Shown: positions 23,184 to 30,793 of the stretch, piece by piece
How positions within the stretch are numbered: the first letter of the stretch is position 1
How the letters are laid out: each line of letters starts with the position of its first letter
Translations under genes and position numbers: made by a program
The notes under the pieces: generated by a model
Told to the model about the DNA's origin: nothing
Seen by the model: the letters and a program-made list of their open reading frames with translations, nothing else
Databases searched by the model: none
NCBI GenBank assembly: GCA_023474155.1
Contig: JAMCYJ010000039.1
Span: 1 to 30,900, forward strand
Reading direction: 5' to 3'
DNA from: Candidatus Martarchaeota archaeon
GTDB taxonomy: Archaea; Micrarchaeota; Micrarchaeia; Micrarchaeales; Micrarchaeaceae
DNA length: 30,900 nucleotides

Positions 23184-24030
23184 TATACCACGCCTTACAC
23201 TCATTTCCGCGAAACTTGCAGAACGAACACTTCCATGTTTCTTTCTCGGGCACGGGCAGCGCCTGCCTTGCCCCACGCCAGTATTTCATTGTGAACGCAA
23301 GAACGTCCCTTGCGTAGTTTTCGTCGTATTTTATTTCGACCGACTTCATTACCTCGCCGGTATTCCGGTTGATATATTTCAGGTACATCTCGTCATCCAT
23401 GTCCTTCATGCGCGCGATCGAATCAAAAAACTTTTTTGAAACTTCATTCAGGCTCTGCATGCCCTTTTCAACGCCGAGCGCGTCCAACTGCGTTACAAAT
23501 TCCGCGGTGAGATGCATCCTTGTGAGGGAATATACAGCATTGAACTTTTCATAGCCAAACCTGTTCTGCAAGATGTCGTTAAGCAGCTTCCTGTATATTA
23601 TTATCTGGATCTTATTCGTAAGAGTCTGCGCTTCTGACGGAATTTTGTTGCTTTCGCGGGTCTTGTTCTCCACAATCACGGCGGATCCGTCCCTTATGTC
23701 GATCTCATCGATTTTTCCGATTAGTTTAAAATTATCCTCCATTCCATAAATAGAAATTTCCCTCGCCTTCTTGTTCTTGCCCAGCAGGCTCATCGACGTA
23801 TATCCTTTGTAAAAATCCTTGAATAGATAATCCGCGTAGTTTTTGGGCTGGAGATCAATCGGCACTGAAATCTCTTTTTCAAGCTCTTCATGCAACCTCT
23901 TTCCCGCATCCACTTTCTCGGGCGCCACGAACTTCGGGCCGAACAGATAATTTAGCTCCATCTGCTTCTCACACCAGTACTGCATTGCTATGTCCGTAAC
24001 GCGTATGCTTGCCTTTTTCAGCTTTTTCAT
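23170..24030 (-). CDS. Cas4/Exo5-like PD-(D/E)XK nuclease with Fe-S cluster
   Basis: 286 residues from ATG 24030 (TTG 24051 also possible). Nuclease core in order: Cys20 in VTDIAMQYWC, GKRLHEELEKE (His47), LIGKIDEID (Asp108), VIVENKTR (Glu121, Lys123), and QIIIYRKLL (Gln142, Tyr146). The C-terminal CSFCKFRGNEC gives Cys268, Cys271 and Cys278, which with Cys20 make the four ligands of the 4Fe-4S cluster found in Cas4, AddB and Exo5. Members degrade single-stranded DNA ends. There is no CRISPR array or cas gene nearby, so a repair role like exonuclease V is more likely than adaptation. It lies between dedA and alaS in one operon. Confidence 0.87.
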   Translation of the reverse strand: MKKLKKASIRVTDIAMQYWCEKQMELNYLFGPKFVAPEKVDAGKRLHEELEKEISVPIDLQPKNYADYLFKDFYKGYTSMSLLGKNKKAREISIYGMEDNFKLIGKIDEIDIRDGSAVIVENKTRESNKIPSEAQTLTNKIQIIIYRKLLNDILQNRFGYEKFNAVYSLTRMHLTAEFVTQLDALGVEKGMQSLNEVSKKFFDSIARMKDMDDEMYLKYINRNTGEVMKSVEIKYDENYARDVLAFTMKYWRGARQALPVPEKETWKCSFCKFRGNECKAWYNGAE

Positions 24031-24066
24031 TGTTTCAGAAGCATAGTACAACCAATCACTAGATTA

Positions 24067-24702
24067 TTAATTATTGCCGCGCCCGCGCTTTTTCTTCTTG
24101 CTGCTAATTACTTTGTTCAAGAATATTTTATATATTATGTATAAAAACAGCGCAAAAATTCCCAATACTATAAACATATTTGTCAGATTTGATATGTCCT
24201 CGGACAGGAGGTAATATCCGAACAGCATCAACGCGAGGTTCCATATGAAAATCCCTGCGAAAGAGTAGGAAAAGAATTTCCTGATGCTCATTCTGCTGAT
24301 CCCCGCGGGAAAACTTACAAGCCCCCTGACGACAGGGATAAGCCTTATGATAAATACTGCAAAACCTCCGTTCGAATTAAACCACTCGTCAAACGAATCC
24401 ATTCCCTGTTTTGTAACATGGAAGAACTTCAAATGCCTGTAAAGCACGTCCTTTCCTATGAAATAGCCAATGGCATAGTCCGCCATAACCCCCGTGCTTG
24501 AGCCGAGCAGGGATGCGATGAACGCGGCAACCCCGTTCAGCATGCCTTCTTTTGCAAGGATGCCTGCAAAAGGCATTATCACCTCGCTGGGTATCGGAAG
24601 GGACGCGGACTCGAGCGCCATCGACGCAAATATGGCAAGGTATTTGTACTCCTTTATAAACATTTCAAAAAATGACTTGACCATTTCTATTGACAGAATC
24701 AT
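24067..24702 (-). CDS. DedA/VTT-family membrane protein
   Basis: 211 residues with four to five hydrophobic segments. Family marks: the re-entrant loop region ALESASLPIPSEVIMPFAG with its conserved Glu and Pro residues, GSSTGVMADYAIGYFIGKD, the FIIRLIPVVRGLVSFPAGISRM motif (Arg, Pro, Arg, Gly), and a basic C-terminus KKKKRGRG. DedA proteins are linked to lipid-carrier or phospholipid flipping across the membrane; the substrate here is unknown. ATG 24684 is an alternative start. Upstream of the nuclease-alaS pair. Confidence 0.92.
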   Translation of the reverse strand: MILSIEMVKSFFEMFIKEYKYLAIFASMALESASLPIPSEVIMPFAGILAKEGMLNGVAAFIASLLGSSTGVMADYAIGYFIGKDVLYRHLKFFHVTKQGMDSFDEWFNSNGGFAVFIIRLIPVVRGLVSFPAGISRMSIRKFFSYSFAGIFIWNLALMLFGYYLLSEDISNLTNMFIVLGIFALFLYIIYKIFLNKVISSKKKKRGRGNN

Positions 24703-24804
24703 ACAATCAGCAAACAGGAATTTTTGATAGATAATATTAATTAATCTATTATTTATTTTTATATTTTTATTTTTATTATTATTTATTTCCCTGCAATGAA
24801 TTCC

Positions 24805-25836
24805 ATGAAGATATTAAAATTTGACAGTGCGGAAAACCTCGCCAAGATAAAAATAGACAACTTCAATGACATGCTTAATGCGCAGAGGGTGATATTTTCA
24901 AAGGACGTGGTCAGGTCCAGGTCACTGCGGAAATTCAAACCTGAATCAGGAGGCGAGGGGGAATTGAAAGAAGTCTTAGTAGAGCTTGAGGTCGAAAAGA
25001 CGGAGATAGACAAGGATTCGGAAAGGCTCAGGATACTCGGAAAAATAATAGGCGGCAACCCCTTGAAGTACATACAGCTGCACAGCTACCATACAATCAA
25101 CATAGAAAAAGGCAACGTACTTGAAATTAAAAAGCAGGCGCAGTGGCCAAATTACCTTATAAAGGTCCTTGAGGATGCGGTAAAGGACTCGAAAAAACCG
25201 AATCTCGGCGTCGTGCTCGCGGATGACGAAAAGGCTCTTTTTGCGTATCTGCTCGGCTACGGCATAGAGTTCATAAATGATATTTACAGCGGCCTCAGCA
25301 AGAGAATGGCGCAAAAAGACTTTCAGGAGCAAAAAACAAAATATTTTTTGAGGATAGCCGAGATGATAAAAAACATGAATGTCGGCGCCGTAATAATAGG
25401 CGGGCCTGGATTTACCAAAGACGACATAAAAAAATTCATCGAAGACAGCGGGCTGATGCAGAAAATCGGCAAACAGCTCGTGTTTGTAAATGTCAGCAAT
25501 GTCGAGCGGTCGGGGATGTATGAGCTTATAAAAAGCAGCGAAGTAGAAGAGATACTGAAAAGCCAAAGGCTCAGGCTGGAGTTCAAGCTTATGGAGGAAT
25601 TTTTGCGGCAGGTAAGCATGGGCAAGTCTTTCTTCGGCAAAGAAAACGTAAGCATGGAAATTGAAAATTACGGCGTATCGAAAATTCTTGTGAATGACAA
25701 CGTCTTAAACGACGCCGCGATACGGGGCATACTCGGCGCCGCTGAAAAAAACAGCATTAGGATATTCATATTCAATTCAAGCGACGAGGCAGGAGCGCAG
25801 CTGCGCAATTTCGGGGGCATTGCGGGAATCAGCTGA
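24805..25836 (+). CDS. pelA: Pelota, ribosome rescue factor
   Basis: Archaeal Pelota works with aEF1A and ABCE1 to free stalled ribosomes. 343 residues. Domain A starts MKILKFDSAENLAKIKIDN and contains LRILGKIIGGNP; the central domain has LGVVLADDEKALFAYLLGYGIEFI; VIIGGPGFTKDDIKKFI and VNVSNVERSGMYELIKSSEVEEIL are typical, and the end is LRNFGGIAGIS. As expected it has no GGQ loop. ATG 24805 (MKIL) is preferred over 24796 by comparison with the family. Its last 8 bases overlap the stop of the convergent protease gene. Confidence 0.94.
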   Translation: MKILKFDSAENLAKIKIDNFNDMLNAQRVIFSKDVVRSRSLRKFKPESGGEGELKEVLVELEVEKTEIDKDSERLRILGKIIGGNPLKYIQLHSYHTINIEKGNVLEIKKQAQWPNYLIKVLEDAVKDSKKPNLGVVLADDEKALFAYLLGYGIEFINDIYSGLSKRMAQKDFQEQKTKYFLRIAEMIKNMNVGAVIIGGPGFTKDDIKKFIEDSGLMQKIGKQLVFVNVSNVERSGMYELIKSSEVEEILKSQRLRLEFKLMEEFLRQVSMGKSFFGKENVSMEIENYGVSKILVNDNVLNDAAIRGILGAAEKNSIRIFIFNSSDEAGAQLRNFGGIAGIS

Positions 25837-26626
25837 TTCCTTCAAATCCGCAGCCTGGCGCAAGCCTATGCTTGTTTTCACTGAGCCATTTCCTGCGCTC
25901 TTTGTAATCAGGCATCACGGAATATACGAGATTCCAGAAATTCTCGGAATGGTTTCTGTGAACAGTATGCGCCAATTCGTGGACTATCACCGCGTCCCTT
26001 ACCCCTTGCGGCGCGAATGCAAGCCTGAAGTCCAAATTTATCGCATTTTTTCCGGAGCAGCTTCCCCAGTTGGTGCCGTTGTCCTTGAGCCTGACATCGC
26101 CTATCTTTGACCTGAAGAACTGCGAGTTGAACTGCTCTACTCGGGATACGAAGTCGGGTAGGATAACCCTCGATATCGCCCGCCTTGCGAGACTTGACGC
26201 GATGCCGCCTGCCTTTTCTTTGCTCAAACCGCCCGATAAATAGATTTTTATTGCGTCTCCCTCGATAACAGCCTTGGATATCTTTGAGCCGGTTTCATTT
26301 ATATATATGCTGAAATGCCTGCCCATGATTTCGACATTCTGGTTGCTGCAGAAGCGGATTTTTGCCTTTTCATGAAATTCCCTGTTTTTATGCCTCTGCA
26401 AGTACTTTTCAACCTTTGCAATCAATTTTCTATACATGTCAAATTGTTCCTGCCTTGAAATTCTGCTAGGTATCTTTATTATTATCCTGTCTGCCTTTAA
26501 CCTTACATACCCCACATGATCCGAATCCGCGCGCGCCACTTCTATTTCGTACAACTTATCATTGATAAGTATTTTATCCTGCATAAAATCTGGCAATGGC
26601 AATGAACATGGCGCCCAATCCTTCAT
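25829..26626 (-). CDS. YgjP/DUF45-type zinc metalloprotease
   Basis: 265 residues. The family signature is complete: NWGSCSGKNAINLDFRL, then VIVHELAH with the zinc-binding HELAH at 216-220, then HRNHSENFW providing a third ligand, and MPDYKERRKWL at the end. The N-terminal half is a beta-rich domain. Some members are encoded by type I restriction loci, but no such genes are here. ATG 26626 follows the KaiC-like stop by 3 nt, so the two are an operon; ATG 26584 is a possible alternative. Substrate unknown. Confidence 0.88.
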   Translation of the reverse strand: MKDWAPCSLPLPDFMQDKILINDKLYEIEVARADSDHVGYVRLKADRIIIKIPSRISRQEQFDMYRKLIAKVEKYLQRHKNREFHEKAKIRFCSNQNVEIMGRHFSIYINETGSKISKAVIEGDAIKIYLSGGLSKEKAGGIASSLARRAISRVILPDFVSRVEQFNSQFFRSKIGDVRLKDNGTNWGSCSGKNAINLDFRLAFAPQGVRDAVIVHELAHTVHRNHSENFWNLVYSVMPDYKERRKWLSENKHRLAPGCGFEGIS

Positions 26627-26629
26627 GAA

Positions 26630-27358
26630 TCAATAAAGTTCGATCTTTTTTACCGCGATCTTTATCCCCTGCGGAAGTATCTGGTAGGGCACAACATCAA
26701 AGCTATGGCTATTGCCCCTCATTTTTATGATTTCTATTTCAGCGACCCTCTTTTTGTTTTCTATCATCTGGTACAGGACAATCAGCCCGTCGAATATAAA
26801 GAATTCGGATTTGAATCTCAATGCGGAGACATTCCTCTCCGTCAGTTCCACTGTCAGCAGCGATGTCACATTCAGCCGTTGCAGCGTTTCGGTCAAAAGG
26901 TACATCGATCTTTTGTAAACCGCGGGTTCGTCTGTTAATAAAGAAAACACCGACAGAGAGTCTATGACAACCAACTCCGAGCCTTCATTGGTTATCGTCT
27001 CTGAAAGTTGAGAGATTAAATTGTCTATCTCGTACGGGTTATCCCCTTTTCCCCCCCTAACCCTCAGGGCAGTCTCCCTTCCGGATAGGATAAGAGTCCC
27101 TTTTTTAACTACTTTCTCAAAGTCATCTTTTAAATTCGGCATTGCTGATAAAAATTCCTCCTTAAGTTTTTCCGCGGTTTCCTCTAAGTTGAAAAATATC
27201 CCTTTCCTGCCTGCTATCGCGTTTCTGACTAAAAACTCCAAGGAGAGCATTGTTTTTCCTGTTCCAGGCCCCCCTGAAATCAGCACCTGATTCCCGCGGG
27301 GTATCCCGCCATTAAGCAGGTCATCAAATCCTGCAATGCCTGTTTTTATCAACTCCAT
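26630..27358 (-). CDS. KaiC-like RecA-superfamily ATPase, single domain
   Basis: 242 residues: ITGIAGFDDLL-type start (KTGIAGFDDLLNGG), Walker A GGPGTGKT (29-36), the paired catalytic glutamates in FFNLEE (59-60), and Walker B ELVVIDSLSVF. Single-domain KaiC homologues are common in archaea and act in signalling and motility regulation (for example FlaH/ArlH), but nothing here points to a target. Paired with the metalloprotease gene downstream. Divergent from the small membrane protein at 27514 across an AT-rich 155-nt promoter region. Confidence 0.9.
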   Translation of the reverse strand: MELIKTGIAGFDDLLNGGIPRGNQVLISGGPGTGKTMLSLEFLVRNAIAGRKGIFFNLEETAEKLKEEFLSAMPNLKDDFEKVVKKGTLILSGRETALRVRGGKGDNPYEIDNLISQLSETITNEGSELVVIDSLSVFSLLTDEPAVYKRSMYLLTETLQRLNVTSLLTVELTERNVSALRFKSEFFIFDGLIVLYQMIENKKRVAEIEIIKMRGNSHSFDVVPYQILPQGIKIAVKKIELY

Positions 27359-27513
27359 AAAATCTTTTGGTTTTTAGTAAAAATATCCAGATTGCAAAGG
27401 TTATTAAAATTTAATATAAATATATTTATAATAAATGTCTGCAAAATATATTAAAGCATATCCAATTAAATCTATAATGCAAAAATATAAAAATAAACGA
27501 GCGCTATGGTTTT

Positions 27514-27978
27514 ATGGCTGAAAAAGAAATAAGCATGATTGCCAGGGTACAGCAGCAGCGTGCTTCCCCGAATATGAAATGGCTAAGGTTTTCGTTGGCC
27601 GTTACAGCGGTTATAATTGCTAGTGCCAATGTTTTTGCAAGTGCTTCCGCCGAAAGCCCTCAAGTCGCATTCTGGCTCCTGTTTGAGACGTCAGCATACA
27701 TCACAATCGCGATAGTATATCTTTTAGGGCTAAAAAGCTGGTATCTGTTTGCAACTTTATTTTCGATATTTAATATCTCTATATTTGTTATATCCTCTTT
27801 TGTAATAATCCCGTTTATATCCCCGCAGTTGACAGGAAACCTCTCATTTTCCTCTTATAATTATGGCCAGGCATTCGCGCTGTTCGGCTGGATATATATA
27901 ATTTCAGTAGGATTTTTTGCATATAAAATAGATAGAGGAAGCAAATTGGACAAGATTTTGAATGAGAATATAGTGTAG
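27514..27978 (+). CDS. Four-helix membrane protein, unknown
   Basis: 154 residues: a hydrophilic N-terminus with ARVQQQRASPNMKW, then four hydrophobic segments (about 24-46, 52-72, 74-100 and 115-138) and a charged C-terminus (KIDRGSKLDKILNEN). No motif recognised. AAAAATATAAAAAT about 26 nt upstream suggests a leaderless message from ATG 27514. It precedes the peroxiredoxin gene but each appears to have its own TATA box. Confidence 0.75.
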   Translation: MAEKEISMIARVQQQRASPNMKWLRFSLAVTAVIIASANVFASASAESPQVAFWLLFETSAYITIAIVYLLGLKSWYLFATLFSIFNISIFVISSFVIIPFISPQLTGNLSFSSYNYGQAFALFGWIYIISVGFFAYKIDRGSKLDKILNENIV

Positions 27979-28031
27979 AGTATCGCGAAATATTTATAAC
28001 GGTTTGATAATAAAATAATAAATTGGTAGCT

Positions 28032-28628
28032 ATGCTAAAAATAGGGGAACCCGCGCCTGATTTTTCAACAATTGCTTATTCGCCTGTTGAGGATTCGATA
28101 GTAAAAGCCGACTTGAAGGATTACCGCGGCAAATGGCTTATAATGTCATTCCATCCGGGGGACTTCACATTCACATGCGCGACAGACCTCCGCGAATTCC
28201 AAAATATCCTGCCTGTTTTAAAGGAAAACAATTGCGAGATGGTCGGAGTCAGCATTGATTCGGTATATGTGCATAAAATGTGGATAAAAACCAGCCCTGC
28301 AATGAAAGATGTAAAATATTTGCTTCTTGATGATTCGAACCAGGCGATGCATAGAGACTACGGAGCTTTGGCAGAATCTGGCCAGATTGCGGATGCGGAG
28401 AGGATAACAGTCATTGTTAACCCCGACGGGATTGTGGAATATGTTGAAAAGGCAAATCCAAGGATAGGCAAACGTCCGACAAATATTCTGAGCATGTTTT
28501 TAGGGTTGAAATTTTTATATGCGCACCAGTCAGATACCAAATTTATCATTATATTGCCTGCGGAATGGAAGTCCCCAGAGGAGGACGCGCTAACGGTAAA
28601 AATACCCCACGATGTAGGGATGATTTGA
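28032..28628 (+). CDS. Peroxiredoxin (AhpC/Prx family)
   Basis: Thiol peroxidase that reduces hydrogen peroxide and alkyl hydroperoxides. 198 residues from ATG 28032. The active-site motif PxxxTxxC is HPGDFTFTC with peroxidatic Cys49; GVSIDSVYVHKMW and ITVIVNPDGIVEYV follow as in the family. The only other cysteine is Cys68; there is none in the C-terminal third, where typical 2-Cys enzymes have the resolving residue, so it is a 1-Cys or atypical enzyme. AATATTTATAAC at 27989-28000 is a good TATA box. The nth gene follows after 32 nt. Confidence 0.94.
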   Translation: MLKIGEPAPDFSTIAYSPVEDSIVKADLKDYRGKWLIMSFHPGDFTFTCATDLREFQNILPVLKENNCEMVGVSIDSVYVHKMWIKTSPAMKDVKYLLLDDSNQAMHRDYGALAESGQIADAERITVIVNPDGIVEYVEKANPRIGKRPTNILSMFLGLKFLYAHQSDTKFIIILPAEWKSPEEDALTVKIPHDVGMI

Positions 28629-28660
28629 TCTTATCAGATTTACAAACAAAAAGATTTTTG

Positions 28661-29317
28661 ATGGATGCTTTCAGGCTTTTGGATAAAAAGGAGGCGGAGT
28701 TAGCAGTTGAAAAACTATATAATAGGTATCCGGATGCGAAGTATTATCTAGATTTCAAAACTATCGACCAGCTTTTTGTGCTTGTAATATTGTCCGCGCA
28801 GACACGGGACGAGACAGTGAACAGACTAGCGCCGCAGCTGTTTTCTAAATACAGGACTATAAATGATTTTGCGCATGCGAGACCTTCAGACCTTGCAGGG
28901 ACCATAAAAAGCATAAACTTTGCAAACAGCAAGGCGACAAAGATTATAGGCGCCTGCAAAGCAATAGCAAACGACTTCAGAGACAAAGTCCCTAATTCGA
29001 TGGAAGAATTAACGAGCCTTCCAGGGATAGGCAGGAAAAGCGCCAATGTAATACTGACCAATGGATTTGGCATAGTGGCGGGCATACCAGTAGATACATG
29101 GGTTATTAAGATTTCGCGCAGGCTCGGGCTTACAGCAAACAGCAACCCCGACAGGATAGAGCAGGATCTTATATCAAAACTGCCAAAAAAACATTGGGCG
29201 CGGCTGCAAAATGTATTCAAGGAGCATGGAAAGAAGACCTGCAAGGCAGTGCCTATCTGCAGCAAGTGCGTTGCCTGCGGGCTGTGCAAAAGAAACGGAG
29301 TGGTGAAATCGCTATGA
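28661..29317 (+). CDS. nth: Endonuclease III, DNA glycosylase/AP lyase
   Basis: Removes oxidised pyrimidines and cleaves at the resulting abasic site. 218 residues from ATG 28661. Features: LVILSAQTRDETVN, the helix-hairpin-helix LPGIGRKSANVIL with catalytic Lys126, and VDTWVIKISRRLGL with Asp145 (the residue after DT is usually His). The C-terminal cysteines at 194, 200, 203, 206 and 209 form the Fe-S loop; the first spacing is five residues instead of the usual six and there is one extra cysteine. Its TGA overlaps the next start as ATGA. Confidence 0.95.
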   Translation: MDAFRLLDKKEAELAVEKLYNRYPDAKYYLDFKTIDQLFVLVILSAQTRDETVNRLAPQLFSKYRTINDFAHARPSDLAGTIKSINFANSKATKIIGACKAIANDFRDKVPNSMEELTSLPGIGRKSANVILTNGFGIVAGIPVDTWVIKISRRLGLTANSNPDRIEQDLISKLPKKHWARLQNVFKEHGKKTCKAVPICSKCVACGLCKRNGVVKSL

Positions 29318-30510
29318 AAGTAGTTGCAGACCTGCACATACATTCTAGGTTTTCAAGGGCGTGCAGCAATAGGATAACCCCAGCGGCGCTCGCTGAGGCT
29401 GCGCTGGAAAAAGGGCTGAATCTAATATCTACTGGGGACTTCCTGCATAAGCAATGGCTTGCTGAAATTAAGCAGAGCCTCGAGCCCGACGGGGATACTG
29501 GATTTTTGAAAATAAAGGGGCCTGACAATGGAGTAAGATTCATGCTTGGTACAGAAGTCGCGACATTTTTTTGGGAGAAAGGAAAGTCAAAGCGCGTGCA
29601 CACCTGCATAATGATAAAAAATATGGAGAGCATCAGCCAGCTAAGGGATGCTCTTTCAAAGGCAGGAAGCCTTGACATAGACGGCAGGCCAATTTTATCC
29701 ATGAGCGCAGCAGATCTAGTTGAAAAAGTAATTGGCGTAGAGAAGGATGCTTTTATATTCCCTGCGCACCTTTGGACTCCATATTTCGGCGCTCTCGGCG
29801 AAACAACAGGCTTCGATTCTATAAAAGAAGCCTACGGCGACATGGAAAAGCATATATATGCATACGAAAGCGGGCTGAGCAGCGACCCGAAGATGAACTG
29901 GATGGTCTCGCAGCTTGACAAATACGCGCTTATATCGAACAGCGACGCGCATTCGCTTGAGAAGTTAGGAAGGGAGGCAAACGTATTCAATGCCCGCAAA
30001 ATCGAGTATAATGAAATATTCGGGGCGATAAAGGAAAAAGATAAAGCAAGATTCACCAGTACGATAGAATTTTATCCAGAAGAGGGGAAATACCATTACG
30101 ACGGCCACAGGCAATGCAACTTTTCCCTGAAGCCTGAAAAATCATCGAACAGGATATGCCCGGTGTGCAAGAGGCCGCTTGTCATAGGCGTAATGCATAG
30201 GGTGATGGAACTTGCGGACAGAGATGAGGGGTATACGCCTAACGGCGCCATTCCTTATACCCATCAAATACCATTGAGGGAAATAATCTCGTTCGTGATT
30301 AAGAAAGGCGTTGGAACGCAGGCGGTTGAGAACAAGTACAGAGAATTCATAAAGGCGTTCGGCACCGAGTTCAACGCACTTAATTCAAGTTTTGATGCAA
30401 TTTCTAAAATTGACCATGATATTGCAGAAATGATTGAAAAAATCAGGAAAAATGAAATAAAAATTATTCCCGGATATGACGGAGTGTTCGGGAAATTTGA
30501 ATTACTATAA
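29314..30510 (+). CDS. Endonuclease Q-like PHP-domain nuclease
   Basis: 398 residues from ATG 29314. The PHP metal site is visible: DLHIHSRFS (His8, His10), GTEVATFF (Glu81), FPAHLWTPYFG (His152) and SNSDAH (Asp211, His213). It is followed by the EndoQ-type zinc module KYHYDGHRQCN and CPVCKRPL (Cys268, Cys282, Cys285), then HRVMELADR and a helical C-terminal domain. EndoQ of Thermococcales nicks DNA 5' of uracil, hypoxanthine and abasic sites and works with PCNA. The 4-nt ATGA overlap with nth means the two repair nucleases are made together. Older annotations may call it a DNA polymerase PHP or helicase-like protein. Confidence 0.92.
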   Translation: MKVVADLHIHSRFSRACSNRITPAALAEAALEKGLNLISTGDFLHKQWLAEIKQSLEPDGDTGFLKIKGPDNGVRFMLGTEVATFFWEKGKSKRVHTCIMIKNMESISQLRDALSKAGSLDIDGRPILSMSAADLVEKVIGVEKDAFIFPAHLWTPYFGALGETTGFDSIKEAYGDMEKHIYAYESGLSSDPKMNWMVSQLDKYALISNSDAHSLEKLGREANVFNARKIEYNEIFGAIKEKDKARFTSTIEFYPEEGKYHYDGHRQCNFSLKPEKSSNRICPVCKRPLVIGVMHRVMELADRDEGYTPNGAIPYTHQIPLREIISFVIKKGVGTQAVENKYREFIKAFGTEFNALNSSFDAISKIDHDIAEMIEKIRKNEIKIIPGYDGVFGKFELL

Positions 30511-30560
30511 ATAAAACGAGGCGGCATCCCCACCAGCAAATGCTGCAGGCTTCCTATGCG

Positions 30561-30770
30561 TCATGCACTCATTGCATCCTGCAAATGATGTGTTTTATTA
30601 GTTCTCAGTTCTTCGAGAGTCGCCTCCTGTTGGGATCTTACATTCTCTCCCTGAGCGTGACTTCCCCTCTCCCCGAGGGTAGCTCTGTTGAGTATGTTTA
30701 TTGATGCATTTATATCTCTGTCCTTCTGCATGCCTCCTATATTTTGGGGTGGAATCAAACTTTTAGCCAC
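30561..30770 (-). pseudogene. C-terminal remnant of a TnpB (IS200/IS605-type) protein
   Basis: A 69-codon frame from a GTG. QKDRDINASINILNRATLG is the C-terminal TnpB pattern DRDxNAxxNIL that carries the last RuvC aspartate, followed by a polar tail. The zinc-ribbon cysteines that normally precede DRD, and the whole N-terminal body of about 300 residues, are absent; an unrelated stretch (PPQNIGGM) takes their place. Only 23 bases separate this frame from the end of the DUF2080 gene, so most of tnpB has been deleted. Confidence 0.75.
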
Positions 30771-30793
30771 TACGGGAATGGGACATAAGTCAG

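Noticed and set aside
23184..23276. N-terminal extension of AlaRS to 23276
   Set aside because: The extra residues are the antisense-frame reading of the conserved Fe-S cysteine region of the upstream nuclease gene and do not resemble AlaRS.
23170..24030. CRISPR-Cas locus suggested by the Cas4-like protein
   Set aside because: No repeat-spacer array and no other cas gene anywhere in the window.
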